A stretch of DNA of 64,000 nucleotides from Calonectria ilicicola (Eukaryota > Ascomycota > Sordariomycetes > Hypocreales > Nectriaceae), in NCBI GenBank assembly GCA_020809705.1, contig CP085830.1, forward strand, positions 1,984,001-2,048,000, read 5' to 3'. The translations under genes and the position numbers were made by a program. The notes beneath the pieces are model-generated. The model was not told where the DNA came from and did not search any database. It saw only the letters and a program-made list of their open reading frames with translations. Position 1 is the first letter of the stretch. Each line of letters opens with the position of its first letter. Below are positions 21,410 to 32,352 of this stretch, in pieces.

Positions 21410-23570
21410 TTTGGGCACTAAAAAAACATCCTAACTAACTTCAATGCAGTTTTCTGCTATGACTTTAAGTCTGTTAGCTTCTAGCGTGAGTGCATTCCGC
21501 CCGGTAGCCCGTTCTGATGCTTCTAGTACGAGGAAGTTGATGGCTTCTTGGATAACCTCTTTATTATATGACGATGGCTATGGCACCGAAGGAACCCAAT
21601 CGTTATGAAGCAATTGACGCTCGTGAAGCTGACGATGCAATGCATATCGTTGTGAAAGCCACTCATTGGATGATATGTGTGCCCGGCGGTCTGTTTTCGA
21701 CCACCAATTCCGCTGTTCACATTTAAACAATGACTTCCAAGCTGACCTACGGTTAGAATAGATATCTCGAAGCTTTACGGCTGTAATACTGTTCCGAACA
21801 CGTGCCCTGACCTCTTGTAACCATCGTCGCAAAAAGGCAGACTTATCGTGGGCCTATTTCCTTTTAAAACGGCGATTTTCGTCTTCCTGAGCAGCCCGTC
21901 TATTATATTCATCCTTTGCCGCTCTGAGTCTACCGTCAGAGACGGTAATTAGCCTGTATTTATATATAATTGATGTCCTTTTCTGTAGCTGTGACCGTTG
22001 TAAACTCTTCTCTTTAAGATGGTGCATCTCGGCAGTTGCTGTGATGCCGTTGAGGGCCAAAGTAGCTGTGGCTTTATTTGCCTGGTCAAATACTCGAGAG
22101 ACTGACGGTATGAGCGGTACACCGGATAAAATGGATAAGGATATTCGCATTCTTACATATTGTTGATATTATTCAATTGTTCGTATTCGAAAGGGCAGTA
22201 TTAACACCGTATTCCAGTTAATTTTCCTTCTCATCGGCGGCGTCTTTGGCATTGCAAAAGGGCTCGGTCGCAACGGCGTTAACGGCGTTGGCGGCGTTGA
22301 TGATGACGATGACCCAATCTTAATATATCCGGGCAGCATTTCCTTCGAAATAGAAGCTATTAATAACAATAATAGGTCTTTGAGGGTATCCAAAACAAGA
22401 GCAGGATTATGAGGAAATAGACTACACTTTTGCCAAGCGGATTTAATTGTGGCTGGCTTGAATGATTTATCCTATATCTCTTGGAAATGAAGTAGGAAGT
22501 CAACCTTATTGTAATCGCTTGCACCGTCTGATATTTCACGATAAAGGATATGTTGATGTCGGCCTTTCAATACATTGAAAACACTAACATCAAGAGGTTA
22601 AAGATAATAAGTTAATCGCAAGGGTAAAAAGAACAGCTCGATGTTATGTTGACTGCAGAAATAGAAGATTTCTGTTGTGAAGTGATTTTCACACCTATCC
22701 ATAAGAAGGAGCCGCTTTTTATGAGGATTATAAGGTTGAGTGTGTTTCTCAAAGTATTCAATCCATTCAATAACTAAGATATTATTAATATAACCCTTAG
22801 GGCTCATTACAATAATTATATTGCTGCCGAGATTATTCTTAAACCATCATATTAGTAATTGGACATCGGGAATGATAATAAACGGCGGAATCGTATTTCC
22901 TGCTGCAGATATCGTCTTAATATTTGTTATTGACAATATATCATGTGCATCAGTAAGAATTGGCTGCTCAATCTCAAGGAAAGTCTATAAAGGAGTGCCT
23001 TTTTGAAGATATCCAACTTAGAAGCCGATCTTATCGAAATTCCAGGTGTTTTTCAACTTAATATTGTGATCCTGAATAATATAGCGCTAATTGTGATAAA
23101 AAGCTTCAATGTGAATACGGTCATATATTACTTTTTGGCTTGCCTCGAGGGTTAATAACTTCCTTTTATAAAAATATTCCTTATAATGTTGTATAAAATA
23201 ATATACTCATTTTTTGGAAGTTATAGGTTCACGATTTGTAGCTCTAAGAATCGCATTCGCATGATGTTGAAGGGCGCGGCTTTGAATATGATGACCTTGT
23301 ATTATACGGCGATATGCCCAACACAATATGACCTACTCCTCTACATCAGAGAGCAGAGTATTATTGCCGCCATTTTAAGTGCGTGGATTCCTCCCTTTAA
23401 TACAGCCATATAGTCTTAAATATGGAATCCCCAGTCCAGTTGCTGCTTTTCTAATATTTTTATAATAGCCTGCCTCATATAGCTCAGCGGCTGCGATTGT
23501 ATATAATTCCAGAGTTTCAAAGTTAAAATATAAGAACTTAGGCAACCTAGTTCAAGAATCAATCCATTTT
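21410..23570 (-). pseudogene. Decayed Fot1/pogo transposase (HTH-psq, HTH-CENPB, DDE_1)
   Basis: Reading the minus strand from about 23570 gives, in order, a psq-like helix-turn-helix (AAELYEAGYYKNIRKAATG, about 23430-23490), a CENP-B-type HTH (about 23220-23360) and a DDE core. The three catalytic aspartates are still visible: in WNFDKIGF (codon 23034-23036), in LLLMDRCENH (near 22698) and in PLDVSVF (22589-22591). The last two are separated by 35 positions, as in Fot1-type DD35D enzymes. In-frame stops interrupt the gene, for example after KIGF (23019-23021), just before PLDVSVF (22598-22600) and where a CENPB-domain Trp is expected. Most fit C-to-T or G-to-A changes. The tail frame runs on, with stops, to about 21410. 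Exact ends are uncertain. Confidence 0.85.
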
Positions 23571-23821
23571 TCTACTACAGATAATTCAACATTTGATATA
23601 TTAGAATTTAAATCTATTCTTAGATTGGATGATAATTGCAATTGTTGTGGTGTTTTGAAGTTTCTATAGTCATTACATATTTTTACTATAATGACTGAAA
23701 TCACAGGTAAAACAGGGTAGCTAGTGGAAATGACGAAGGTGGTGTGCATCAATGAGGGATATTTACTAAAACCTGACTACTTTGGTTGCCTAGTAATTCA
23801 CATACAAATGTGGGTAGCTTA

Positions 23822-23912
23822 TTTGCAAATCGCTGTCAATTTTGCAAATCAATGTCCCCCCCGTGACTGTGGAACTGTCACGGGGGAGGGGTCGGTTTAA
23901 AGACCCCCCTAG
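23822..23912 (-). repeat. Right terminal inverted repeat (91 bp)
   Basis: It is a perfect inverted copy of 21110-21200, with the same internal palindrome and the two TTTGCAAATC boxes at 23822-23831 and 23841-23850. It is followed by the TA duplication. Confidence 0.95.
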
Positions 23913-23914
23913 TA

Positions 23915-26900
23915 CCCCAATCCCCCCCCCCCCCCAAAAAAAAAAAAGAGAGAGAGGAGGCTATAGGATGACATAAGGTGGGTAATACGTCAGTCCAAGA
24001 ATAACTAATATAATGTCTTAGACGGAAGAAAACGGAAGTGGATGTGAGACACTGTTTGATCAACGTTCAGCTATGATATCGCGGGGCTTTCAGAGGCTCC
24101 TTTCGTGCATATGCCTTTGGAGAGATTCGGTAGAATTAAATTTATTTATCCAAGTACTGCATTCCGTATACTATGCGTGGTAATACAGGTCTGTCGTTTG
24201 CACACCCAGCCACTAAGTGGGAATCAGCACGCTACGTAAATGTGTCCCGGCGCAGCCATGTTTCATGCTCGAAACAGAGACAACGGACATGAGTGATGCT
24301 CATGCGAAACGAGACGGGACAGTTGGTGAGCCATTGGCGATGAAGACATGGGCGGGCGAGCTGATGCCTAGGATGATTAACTGCTGCCAACACACCGCCG
24401 TTTTCTACGACGTCACAGGGATTTAATTTAATAGCTTCCGCAGAGAAAGACCAACGACAGCGGGCGGCCCCTACTGGAGCTGGCTGGCTTGGGCTCCTCG
24501 GAATCAACCTACGGCATTGACCGAAGGATGAATTCTGCCATGTATCTAGCGGACGGGCCCGCGGGACTATTTGCAAATAATACGTCAAGCACACGTCGAA
24601 GGAGGGGGAGGTGGTGGGTGGCCGCATGAGCAGAGGCCACCCGTGGCGACGAATGGGTGGTGGTGTTTGATATGGTCTGCTCCAACAGGAAAATTGAGGG
24701 GGCTGGGAGGTGCAGGGTAAGGATAGGCACGGTGGGTCCGTGAATGCTGAGAGGACTTTTTGGCGGCGGCGGCGGCGGAGTCAGCGGCAGCGACGCAATT
24801 AGATGGGTTTTTATTTGTTTGTTTTTTTTTGGCTGTCTGGGTTGACAAAGTCAGGATGCAGCGAATGGGCACGTCGGGCAAGGAAGATGTGGGTAGAGTG
24901 CGCTGAGGGATTGGCGTTTCGAGGTAGCTCAGTGGCCATGGCTGATTGAGGTTGACGTCTTTAATTCGTCCCGCCTGTCAACCAATGTACATCATATGGC
25001 AGCTACATATGAACATCGGTTCATGCAAATCCAGCTATGAAAGATAATAATAGCAGAACTATATAAGGCTAGTCGGGTTCTGCTATGGGCACGTGCAGAC
25101 AGGCGCTTTGGCGTGAGTTTGGCAGGTGATGGAATCGATGAGACGAGCGTCGCTCTTTTTTTTTTTTCCCTTTCTTTCTCACTCGAGGAAGGGGGGGGGG
25201 GGGGGTTGGCGTGACGGAATCAACAATTGAGACAATCCACCTGACCAAGCCTGTGCCGTGGGCCTCGAGAGTGAGACGGGCTTCCCTGGTCCCTGAGTTT
25301 TAAGCCAACGACTGGGACCGGGTCTCGGGCAATGAAAGACAACGGGCCAAGACAATTAAAGTCAAATGTCTCTCACAGAGGGGGATGTGTACCTACCTTA
25401 GCTCGGCATTGGGGCCAGTTTTGGCACATCCCTGGTACCCTAGACGAAAAAAAAAAAAAAAAAAAGAGCACCATGCGCACTGAATGCACTCTGCGTGGAC
25501 AGCGTATCAGCCTAGGGACCAGGGCTTCGGGGGTCAGCTTGAAGGCAGGATTGCTATGGGCCAAAGGTAAGCAAGCCAGAGGCACGCAAGGAGAGGATGA
25601 GGAAGGACAAGAACAAAGCGGCAACCAACTGGGGCAACTCGGAAGATTCGTGATGTAGGTTGAGATGTGTGTAAGTGAGTCTAGTAGCCTTCACAGGCGA
25701 GTGAGAGAACACCCAGCACTTGATGTAACAGTGCAGCCAACAAAGATGATGATGAAATAAAACTGGCCATGGGATAAAAAGATCGACACCACAATCCTGT
25801 GGCGTCTATCACATTACAAAATATTTGTATTGTCGGACTTGTTGATTCTGCCAGGGTGCGGCGTTGTCTTTCAATCACTCCTTGCGTCGCTTGTGCATAA
25901 ATGGTGACTGCAAGTACAGCTGCAACCTATTAAAGAGTGTGCCTACCGCGCCTGAGACGGATGATTCACCAAAAGACAAAAGACCTCTGCGTTGGCAACG
26001 GAATGTGCCCGCACTCGAGCTTTTATTTTTTTTTTAAAATGATCCTTTTATTATATCTCATACATCATATGCAGATGGAAGGAACATGGTATGCTCGAGG
26101 AGGAAGGTGTAATTAATAGTCGGGAATCGCTTGCAGTAGTGTGTGCGCGTCTCTCTAAGCGGGCACACGTATTCATAGTTTCATTTTTTTTGTCATTTTG
26201 CACAATACGGTAGCGTAGTAATTAATGGTCTTATGAACCGAACACCGTCTCAAGCCCTCTCAGTTGTAACTGGACAACCCGTCGTGTGGTGAGTTTTTGG
26301 GCGCGAGTTTCACACACACCCTGGTGCGCGTCGTACCCGCGTCTTTGGCCGTCGAGTCGTGTTTTCCCTCGTCCCCTTTCACACTCTCTGGTTCTCTCTC
26401 ATTCAGAGTGGCTTTGCCCATGATAAGCTTCGTCGATATCGCTACACCCGATTCGGTTGCGTAAACATCCATGAAGCCCGAAGAAGATACTGGGTTGCCA
26501 TATTTCTTTGTTTGGGTTGGGTTGCTGGCTCCAACTGGCTTGTCGTCCGGCGCGCCACACACAAGTAGGCGCGCGCTTTGGATCCGGCATCACATCTTTC
26601 TTCCCATCTCTCTACCTTGCCTGATCCTGTCATCAAAAACCTGCTCAATTACAAACCATTCATTGCTGGTCCTCGCCAGCTCCCGTCACAGGTCATTTCA
26701 ACACTCGACTCTCTATTGGAGCTGTGTCGCAAGTGTCCATCCCTCCACCAAGTTAGTGCCCGCGCCGATCCATAAGCGACAGGCCAAACCTGGTCGCGGG
26801 TCTTGGCCAGAACCAGGCCAACCCAATGCCACCCTGGCGGCCATTTAGCCTCCAAGCCCACTGACAAGTTGCCCAGATCACTGCCAGACCCTGGGGTGCT

Positions 26901-27976
26901 CTCAGCCCAGGCCTCATCCGTACCTCGCTCGCCCACTAAAGGCTCCGCTCCGCTCACCGCCTGCCCTGCCCATTCGTCGGCGCATTGTCAATTCTCGCTC
27001 CAAACTCGACGTCTTTTGACCTCTTTCTCGCTCGACGCTCAGCCTTTCTCTCCGCGCGCGCCGGCCATCCTGTATATGATCATCCCCCGCGATTCCTGCC
27101 ATTCCACCGCCTTCGCCATGCTCTCGGCTCTGGCTGCCTCTGGGTCATCCTCTTGCTAGCACTTTGTTTAATGTTCCTGCGTCTTTCCGTACATACAGAT
27201 ATCACTCGCTCAGCTCTGTTCCGTCCTGACGCGTTTTCTCTCCTTGTCGCCTGTGTCGCCTGCCAGCTCCACGTTCGCTCGTTGCGCCTCTGCCATCTTT
27301 TTGCTTGTACGTTGACTTGTCCGGCCCTCTTCTAGCTTTCCTGTGCTCTCCATCTTGCCCCCCGTGTGCTCACTGTTCGCGCTGGACGCCGCTGATACCA
27401 GAGCAGTCCAATTGGCCCCGGAGTCGTCCTTCTCGGCGCAGCGCTCTCATTTGCGTTGCCAACCAGCTCTCGTTCAGCCCACGCTGACACTCCAGTCCAC
27501 ACCAACCTCGTCCTCGGCACATCACAACCACACCACGGACCCAATCACAGCCCGCCAGCTGTCGCGCGCCCTCGTCTCGCCTTGGAGCCAACTCGCGCTG
27601 CCCGGCCTGGCCTGACCTGACTTGCGTCGGGCTGCATTGTGCGAGCATCTGCGTTGAGCTGCATTACGCCTCGCTCCGCTGCGTGTCGGCCTGCAGCTGT
27701 GGAGCAGCTAGCTAACCTCTTCCTGTCGCGTATGTTTTTTTTCTCTCTCTCCTTCCCCTTGTCTTGATTTCGTCACTCGTCCTGGCTTTCGTCGCGACTC
27801 CTTGTCACCCGTGCTTTCATTTATATGCGAGGCTGTCCCCTCCCCGTCTGTCACCCCCGGCCACCGCCTTCGATCTTGCCCAGAGCCCCAGTCAAACTCG
27901 TGGGACCCTCCTTGTCTAACTCAGGCCAGCTTCAACCTCTCTATTAAGCACCAGTACCTAGCGTGCATTGGGCTGC
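23915..27976. other. Intergenic region and long pyrimidine-rich leader of the 14-3-3-like gene
   Basis: This 4-kb stretch contains no supported gene. It holds simple tracts: C14A12 at 23922-23947, a T run near 25155-25167, G15 at about 25191-25205 and an A run near 25447-25465. From about 26300 to the next ATG the plus strand is rich in C and T, contains many short upstream frames, and resembles a long 5' leader, possibly with unrecognised non-coding introns. Confidence 0.5.
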
Positions 27977-28921
27977 ATGGCGTCTTCCGAGGTCGATCAA
28001 AAGTTTCTCGGCAAGCTGGCCAAGGCTGTCGAGAATGACAACCCTCTATTGTCGCAGATGCTTTTCAAGATACTCGGTCTTTCCCTGAACCTTGCCGAAC
28101 AGCTTGTTGCTGCCAAGAAGCAGCGGCGCCCCGACTACGAGCCCACGCCCAATGCCTTGCGCCGCATCTTGCACATCATCTGGCTCTCAAGAGAGGGTCT
28201 CGTGATGCTTGAGCAATATGTCCTGCCCATGGTCGGAAACTATGTTGAGCTCAAGGTGCTCGCTTACAAGCTTAGAGCATCCTTCTACCACATTTTTGCT
28301 CTCTTTCACAATACGCCGACCGTGTCCAACATGGGCAGATGGACACCCGACGTCACGGCAGTCTTGACGCCACGAATGGATAAGGGAAAAGGTCGAGCCA
28401 TTGACATTGACCTGGAGTCTAGGCCTTCTTCTGTTCAGCCTACACACCCTCTCGAAGGCGGCCCCGTTCTCCCCCCGCCTGGTTTCGATCAAAACGCGTT
28501 GTTATCGCCGTCGTCTCTTCTCCCCTCCAAGGATTACCTCCCCGAGGCCAGGCAATATTTTCTCGAAGCCATCCAGCTCGCCGACTCCTTACTCTGGGGC
28601 TCTCACTCTCTGCGACTATCTGTGAAGACCGAATACGCCGCCTTCTTGTACGAATGCGTCCACGATGCCGACGGAAGCCGCCAGCTCGCCAAAGAGACCA
28701 TTTCCGAAGTGTACGAGGCCACCGAGGGGATGGATGACGACATGTTTCAAGACGCCTGTGAGTTAGTTACAGTACTTGGCAAGATGATGAGGCGCGGTCT
28801 TAGCTCCAGCAACAATCAGAGCAGGGAGCAAGATGTAAATACGACACCTGTCCCGAGATCGACCCAACAAGTGATGCCACCAGTGGCATCACCACCCCCA
28901 GGCATGGAAAATCCTATATGA
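27977..28921 (+). CDS. Divergent 14-3-3-like protein
   Basis: This single-exon gene encodes 314 residues. Two blocks resemble 14-3-3 helices. Residues 90-110 (VELKVLAYKLRASFYHIFALF) align with the canonical segment ending DYYRYLAEV, and residues 187-260 (ARQYFLEAIQLAD, SLRLSVKTEYAAFLYE, ETISEVYEA, VLGKMM) align with the C-terminal helices. Between them is a disordered Pro/Ser-rich insertion (about 112-185) absent from classical 14-3-3. Pocket residues look replaced: the Arg-Tyr pair of DYYRYL is His105-Ile106, and the conserved Asn of the LALNFSVF helix is Glu219. It therefore probably does not bind phosphopeptides in the usual way. I recall similar uncharacterised proteins in other filamentous ascomycetes. 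The ATG at 27977 is chosen; upstream in-frame codons lack an ATG. Confidence 0.75.
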   Translation: MASSEVDQKFLGKLAKAVENDNPLLSQMLFKILGLSLNLAEQLVAAKKQRRPDYEPTPNALRRILHIIWLSREGLVMLEQYVLPMVGNYVELKVLAYKLRASFYHIFALFHNTPTVSNMGRWTPDVTAVLTPRMDKGKGRAIDIDLESRPSSVQPTHPLEGGPVLPPPGFDQNALLSPSSLLPSKDYLPEARQYFLEAIQLADSLLWGSHSLRLSVKTEYAAFLYECVHDADGSRQLAKETISEVYEATEGMDDDMFQDACELVTVLGKMMRRGLSSSNNQSREQDVNTTPVPRSTQQVMPPVASPPPGMENPI

Positions 28922-29988
28922 CCGCAATATGGTTTGAGTTTTTGATATTTAGGAAGGCCATGTGCCGCTCAGTTTAGGAGATTACTCTCTCGTACTCTGC
29001 GGCGGTTTGAGTCTGTCGCGTTATAAGGAGCGTTTGACTTGAACCTACCCCCAAAAAACCACGCGTCCATGACTCGATGTCGTTTTTGAGACCAGCCGGA
29101 ACGCTCTATCTCATGATATCGAGGTAGTTGGCGTCTCAATTCGTGTGGAATGGAGCTGATTCACTTTGGCGGGCCGTTCCGACCATTGCGGACGTGTGGG
29201 GTTTTCAGACACGGAAGCAAAAACGCACTGGCGGTTACTTTGGAATCCGCTCAGTATGCAGCATTGCTGATGCAGCTATACATCATATATATATATATGC
29301 CTGAGGAGTAAGTGTGCGTGTTGGGCAATAACTTTAAAACGCTACTTTGGATGTAATTGTTGCGCGCCTAGGGACTCCAAGTGAACCGTGGCGCGCTGGC
29401 ACCGGATCTGTCCGATGACCATATCTTCATTTCGAAATTGTTTTTTGATACCCAGATCTTTTAATTGCTTCTTTGGATAGGTTTTGCATTCTGGCATAAG
29501 AGGTAGCATGGTGTGCTTGCAACGGCGCTCGGTCACTACACCGGCTGAATTGCTTTTGGGTATAGACAAAGTCGAGAGCAGAGGGAAGTTTGCTTTGTGC
29601 AATGACAAATGTATGAATAGTATGCTATCGACCAAAATATGGATATATTTATTGCCTTTTATTTTACCTGGACCATTCACCATACTTTTTCTTGGGAACA
29701 TCTGTGCCGGGGACGCTCAATTAAGAAGACTGGAGTCTGCTGGCAGTGAAATATCGGAATCTGTTACTGCACGCTTACTACATTTCCATTAGCAGATTCT
29801 AGGTGATTGCTTCTTGAGATTATTTATTGGTCGCCCCGCGAGTATTTGTTGGGACGAAAACTCGAATGTGATATGAATCTCACTATTGTAAATGGAGAGG
29901 ATGATGGGTTGTCTGAAAAACAAAGATTAAGACGCTCGATAAGTCTGAGCGATCCTACCAAAGAGCAACATCAACTATCAGTTCCGTC
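28922..29988. other. Convergent intergenic region
   Basis: This is about 1.07 kb between convergent stop codons. It contains an (AT)n-like run near 29286-29298 and only short unrelated open frames. No gene is supported. Confidence 0.5.
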
Positions 29989-31344
29989 CTAGTTTTGCTG
30001 CGACACACCGTCCACCCACTTCTCAATCGAGGCCCTCCTCCTTTCAACCTCCTCGGCGTGCTCGCACTTGTCGCGCAGCACCTCGAGCGGCACCATGCGG
30101 CCTGTGACGTTGTAGAAGTCGGCCTGCATGGCGAGCCAGCGGTTGCGCTTTTGCTTGCTATCAAGGACGGCCAGCAGGCGGCAGTCGCGCGCGGTGAAGT
30201 GGGCATCGGGCTCCGGGCGGATCTCTGGCGGATAGAGGGTCGTGTACATGTGGTCCTGGAGGTATCGCATCTGGCGGCGCCATTCCATGTCGCCGTAGCC
30301 GAAGTCAGTCAGGGACGAAGACGATGCTGGTGATGACGAGGATGACGAGGATTCGGACGAGGCTTCCTCTCCTGACAGCACCTGCTCGAGTTCTTCGCAC
30401 TCCCTGAATTTGGCCTGCTTATTCTCGGCGGCCACTTTGTTGTTTCGGACTCCCTTGTGCCGCTTGTTATTGTTGCTGATCCCTTCCTTTTTTCTTTTTT
30501 GCCTTTTATTTCCTCTCCCTTGCGTGTATTTGCCTCTTTGGGCCTTATTTGCAGTATTGTCGTCCGTAGTTGCCTCTCCTTCGTCTTGGAATTTCTTGTC
30601 TCCATCCTCCTTCGAGCCTGTCAAGTTTTGATCACTAGTGTTGTCTTTGCTCGCTTCTTCGAGAGAACTTGCGTTGCCATCGGTTTGCTCGACGCCGCTC
30701 ATCGCCTCGGCATCTGTAGTTTGTTCGGGCTCTGTAGTGGTTTCAGGCTCCGTCGTGTGTTCTTCTGATGACGAAGGTTTCTGCTCTTTGATGACACGCC
30801 AACGGGCCCTGACCTGGCTTTTGCTCTTGCAGAGAGCGTTGGATATTTCGGCCCAAGTCGCTCCTCCTCCATCCGCTTCTTTCATGCCTCTCAGCAGGCC
30901 GTCATCAGAGATGGTCCATTTGTCATCCTTGTAAGCGCTGCTTTGGTGAGAACTGGATGTACCTGGATTGGATGACTCTTCTTCGGTGGTGAATTGGAGT
31001 CCTGTCGTCGAAGCTTGGCTTTCGTTATCATTTGAGCCCTTGCTGGATTCAGCAACTGTGGAGGCGGCATTGGCTGATGAGTCCTGGGCCTTGCTTGCAT
31101 TTGATGTAGAATCTTCGCTGTGGACATTTGCCGAAGACTCATCGCACCAACTGCTACTGTCCTGCTGGCTGGTTCCATCGCCGTTGGCTGCGTTGCCATC
31201 TCCCCAGGCATTTGATGACACGGCTTCGGAGCTTTCACCGTCGGCGTTGTCGTTGCTGGAAGATGTGGCAGTTGACTCTCCCCAGTTTCCATCGCTTGCC
31301 GATTTGGAATCCTCCGCCGAACTTTGAGCTTCAATGCTGGCCAT
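29989..31344 (-). CDS. SANT/Myb-like domain protein
   Basis: This is a single-exon gene for 451 residues. Residues 1-135 are very rich in Ser, Asn, Asp and Glu. A Myb/SANT-like helical segment occupies about 139-187 (DDKWTISDDGLLRGMKEAD, then TWAEISNAL and SQVRARWRVIK), with the spaced Trp residues typical of the fold. A second low-complexity acidic region and a Lys/Arg-rich segment (about 275-315) that could act as a nuclear localisation signal follow. The last ~95 residues form a conserved-looking module (YGDMEWRRQMRYLQDHMY to WVDGVSQQN). It is probably a nuclear DNA- or chromatin-binding protein; the target is unknown. The ATG at 31344 begins a plausible protein, while the frame stays open upstream to 31869 with non-coding-like composition. 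Confidence 0.75.
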   Translation of the reverse strand: MASIEAQSSAEDSKSASDGNWGESTATSSSNDNADGESSEAVSSNAWGDGNAANGDGTSQQDSSSWCDESSANVHSEDSTSNASKAQDSSANAASTVAESSKGSNDNESQASTTGLQFTTEEESSNPGTSSSHQSSAYKDDKWTISDDGLLRGMKEADGGGATWAEISNALCKSKSQVRARWRVIKEQKPSSSEEHTTEPETTTEPEQTTDAEAMSGVEQTDGNASSLEEASKDNTSDQNLTGSKEDGDKKFQDEGEATTDDNTANKAQRGKYTQGRGNKRQKRKKEGISNNNKRHKGVRNNKVAAENKQAKFRECEELEQVLSGEEASSESSSSSSSPASSSSLTDFGYGDMEWRRQMRYLQDHMYTTLYPPEIRPEPDAHFTARDCRLLAVLDSKQKRNRWLAMQADFYNVTGRMVPLEVLRDKCEHAEEVERRRASIEKWVDGVSQQN

Positions 31345-32352
31345 GCTTATATGAAGATACCGGGTTTGGATAGTGAGAGAAGGGGGAGATTGTATACTGT
31401 TAGCATTTATATGCGCCTTTTTAGATGAAGAAGTTGTAACAAAAAAGAGCGAGCTGCCTGGGCAAATGCACGAAATGGAGTGCTTGCTTGTTGATTTGAT
31501 GTTTGCTTCCTCGGCACCCGAGCTGAGTTTGGAAACAAATAAATAGAGGGAAGGAACCTGATGACAAACAAAGAAAAAAACAGCGTCTCTTCTTGATTTC
31601 TGAAAACCCGCATCAGTCGCACATCGTCCTTGGAAGAATATTAATTGGCAAGTCAGGAAAGCATGCCAGCTGCCCGGTGACGGACCAGCTGGCCACAAAC
31701 ACATGTGCGAATCTAGTGACAGGACTTGTTTCGGTCTCAAAGTACTTTGAGGAAGACTCAAAAAAGGGTCTTTATCCTGGAAGAAAGAATATCTGGTTGG
31801 TACTGGCATTGGGAGGGGGGGGGGGGGATATTGTCTCTGCTCTGCTCTCGCTGATGGAAAATAAATCATATGAGGCTAGCGAAGTAACAAAATGCATGGT
31901 GAGATATTAGAATCGAGAAATAGAGCCCTTTGTTCAAATCTCTTCTCTCTCCAAACTCCTTTGGCTCCGTTGGATGTGCCAATTTTAAACCTACCCTTGA
32001 CTTGTCGCACGGCAGCCGCGACAACATGAGGTGTCTGTCAGTCCTCAAGTGTTTTCGTGCTGGAATACAGTCTTTTGTATAATATTTATCATGTGGCGTT
32101 TTGATGCTATTGAAGCCAAAGCTGGTCCAGAACTCTGAGAATGGAGAAATAGAGGATCCAATGAAAGAAGAGCCTATTTCGCTTACTCATCGTATAAGCC
32201 CTCAGGTCCAGATAATGGTTCGTTTCTTCATCGCCTCACCTATTTCCACGAGTTTCTATCTCTTCCATAACAGCACTGCGCAGTTTGCACCAAGGAAAAT
32301 AGGGGGAATTTGTACTCTGGGAAAAGTATCGCATTGGTTTTGAGTCACTAAA
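31345..32352. promoter_or_regulatory. Divergent intergenic region (SANT protein / DUF4202)
   Basis: This 1-kb spacer separates divergent genes and presumably carries both promoters. It contains a G-rich run near 31815-31827 and a T-rich part near the SANT gene. No gene is supported. Confidence 0.45.

Larger units (their letters stand above)
21110..23912 (-). mobile_element. Fot1/pogo-type DNA transposon with 91-bp TIRs, inactive transposase
   Basis: The 2803-bp element is bounded by inverted repeats beginning CTAGGGGGGTC and flanked by TA on both sides (21108-21109 and 23913-23914), the target duplication expected of Tc1/mariner-pogo elements. The interior is markedly more AT-rich than the flanks. 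On the minus strand it encodes a broken transposase with HTH-psq, CENP-B-type HTH and DDE_1 segments. The ends are identical over 91 bp while the gene has several stops. It is inserted between SCAP and a gene-poor region, eight bases from a C14A12 homopolymer tract. Confidence 0.9.

Noticed and set aside
23922..23947. C14A12 tract beside the transposon end considered as part of the element
   Set aside because: It lies outside the TA duplication and has no counterpart at the left end, so it is flanking low-complexity sequence.
31345..31869. Possible N-terminal extension of the SANT protein
   Set aside because: The frame stays open but the composition is not protein-like and there is a good ATG at 31344. 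It is more likely 5' leader.
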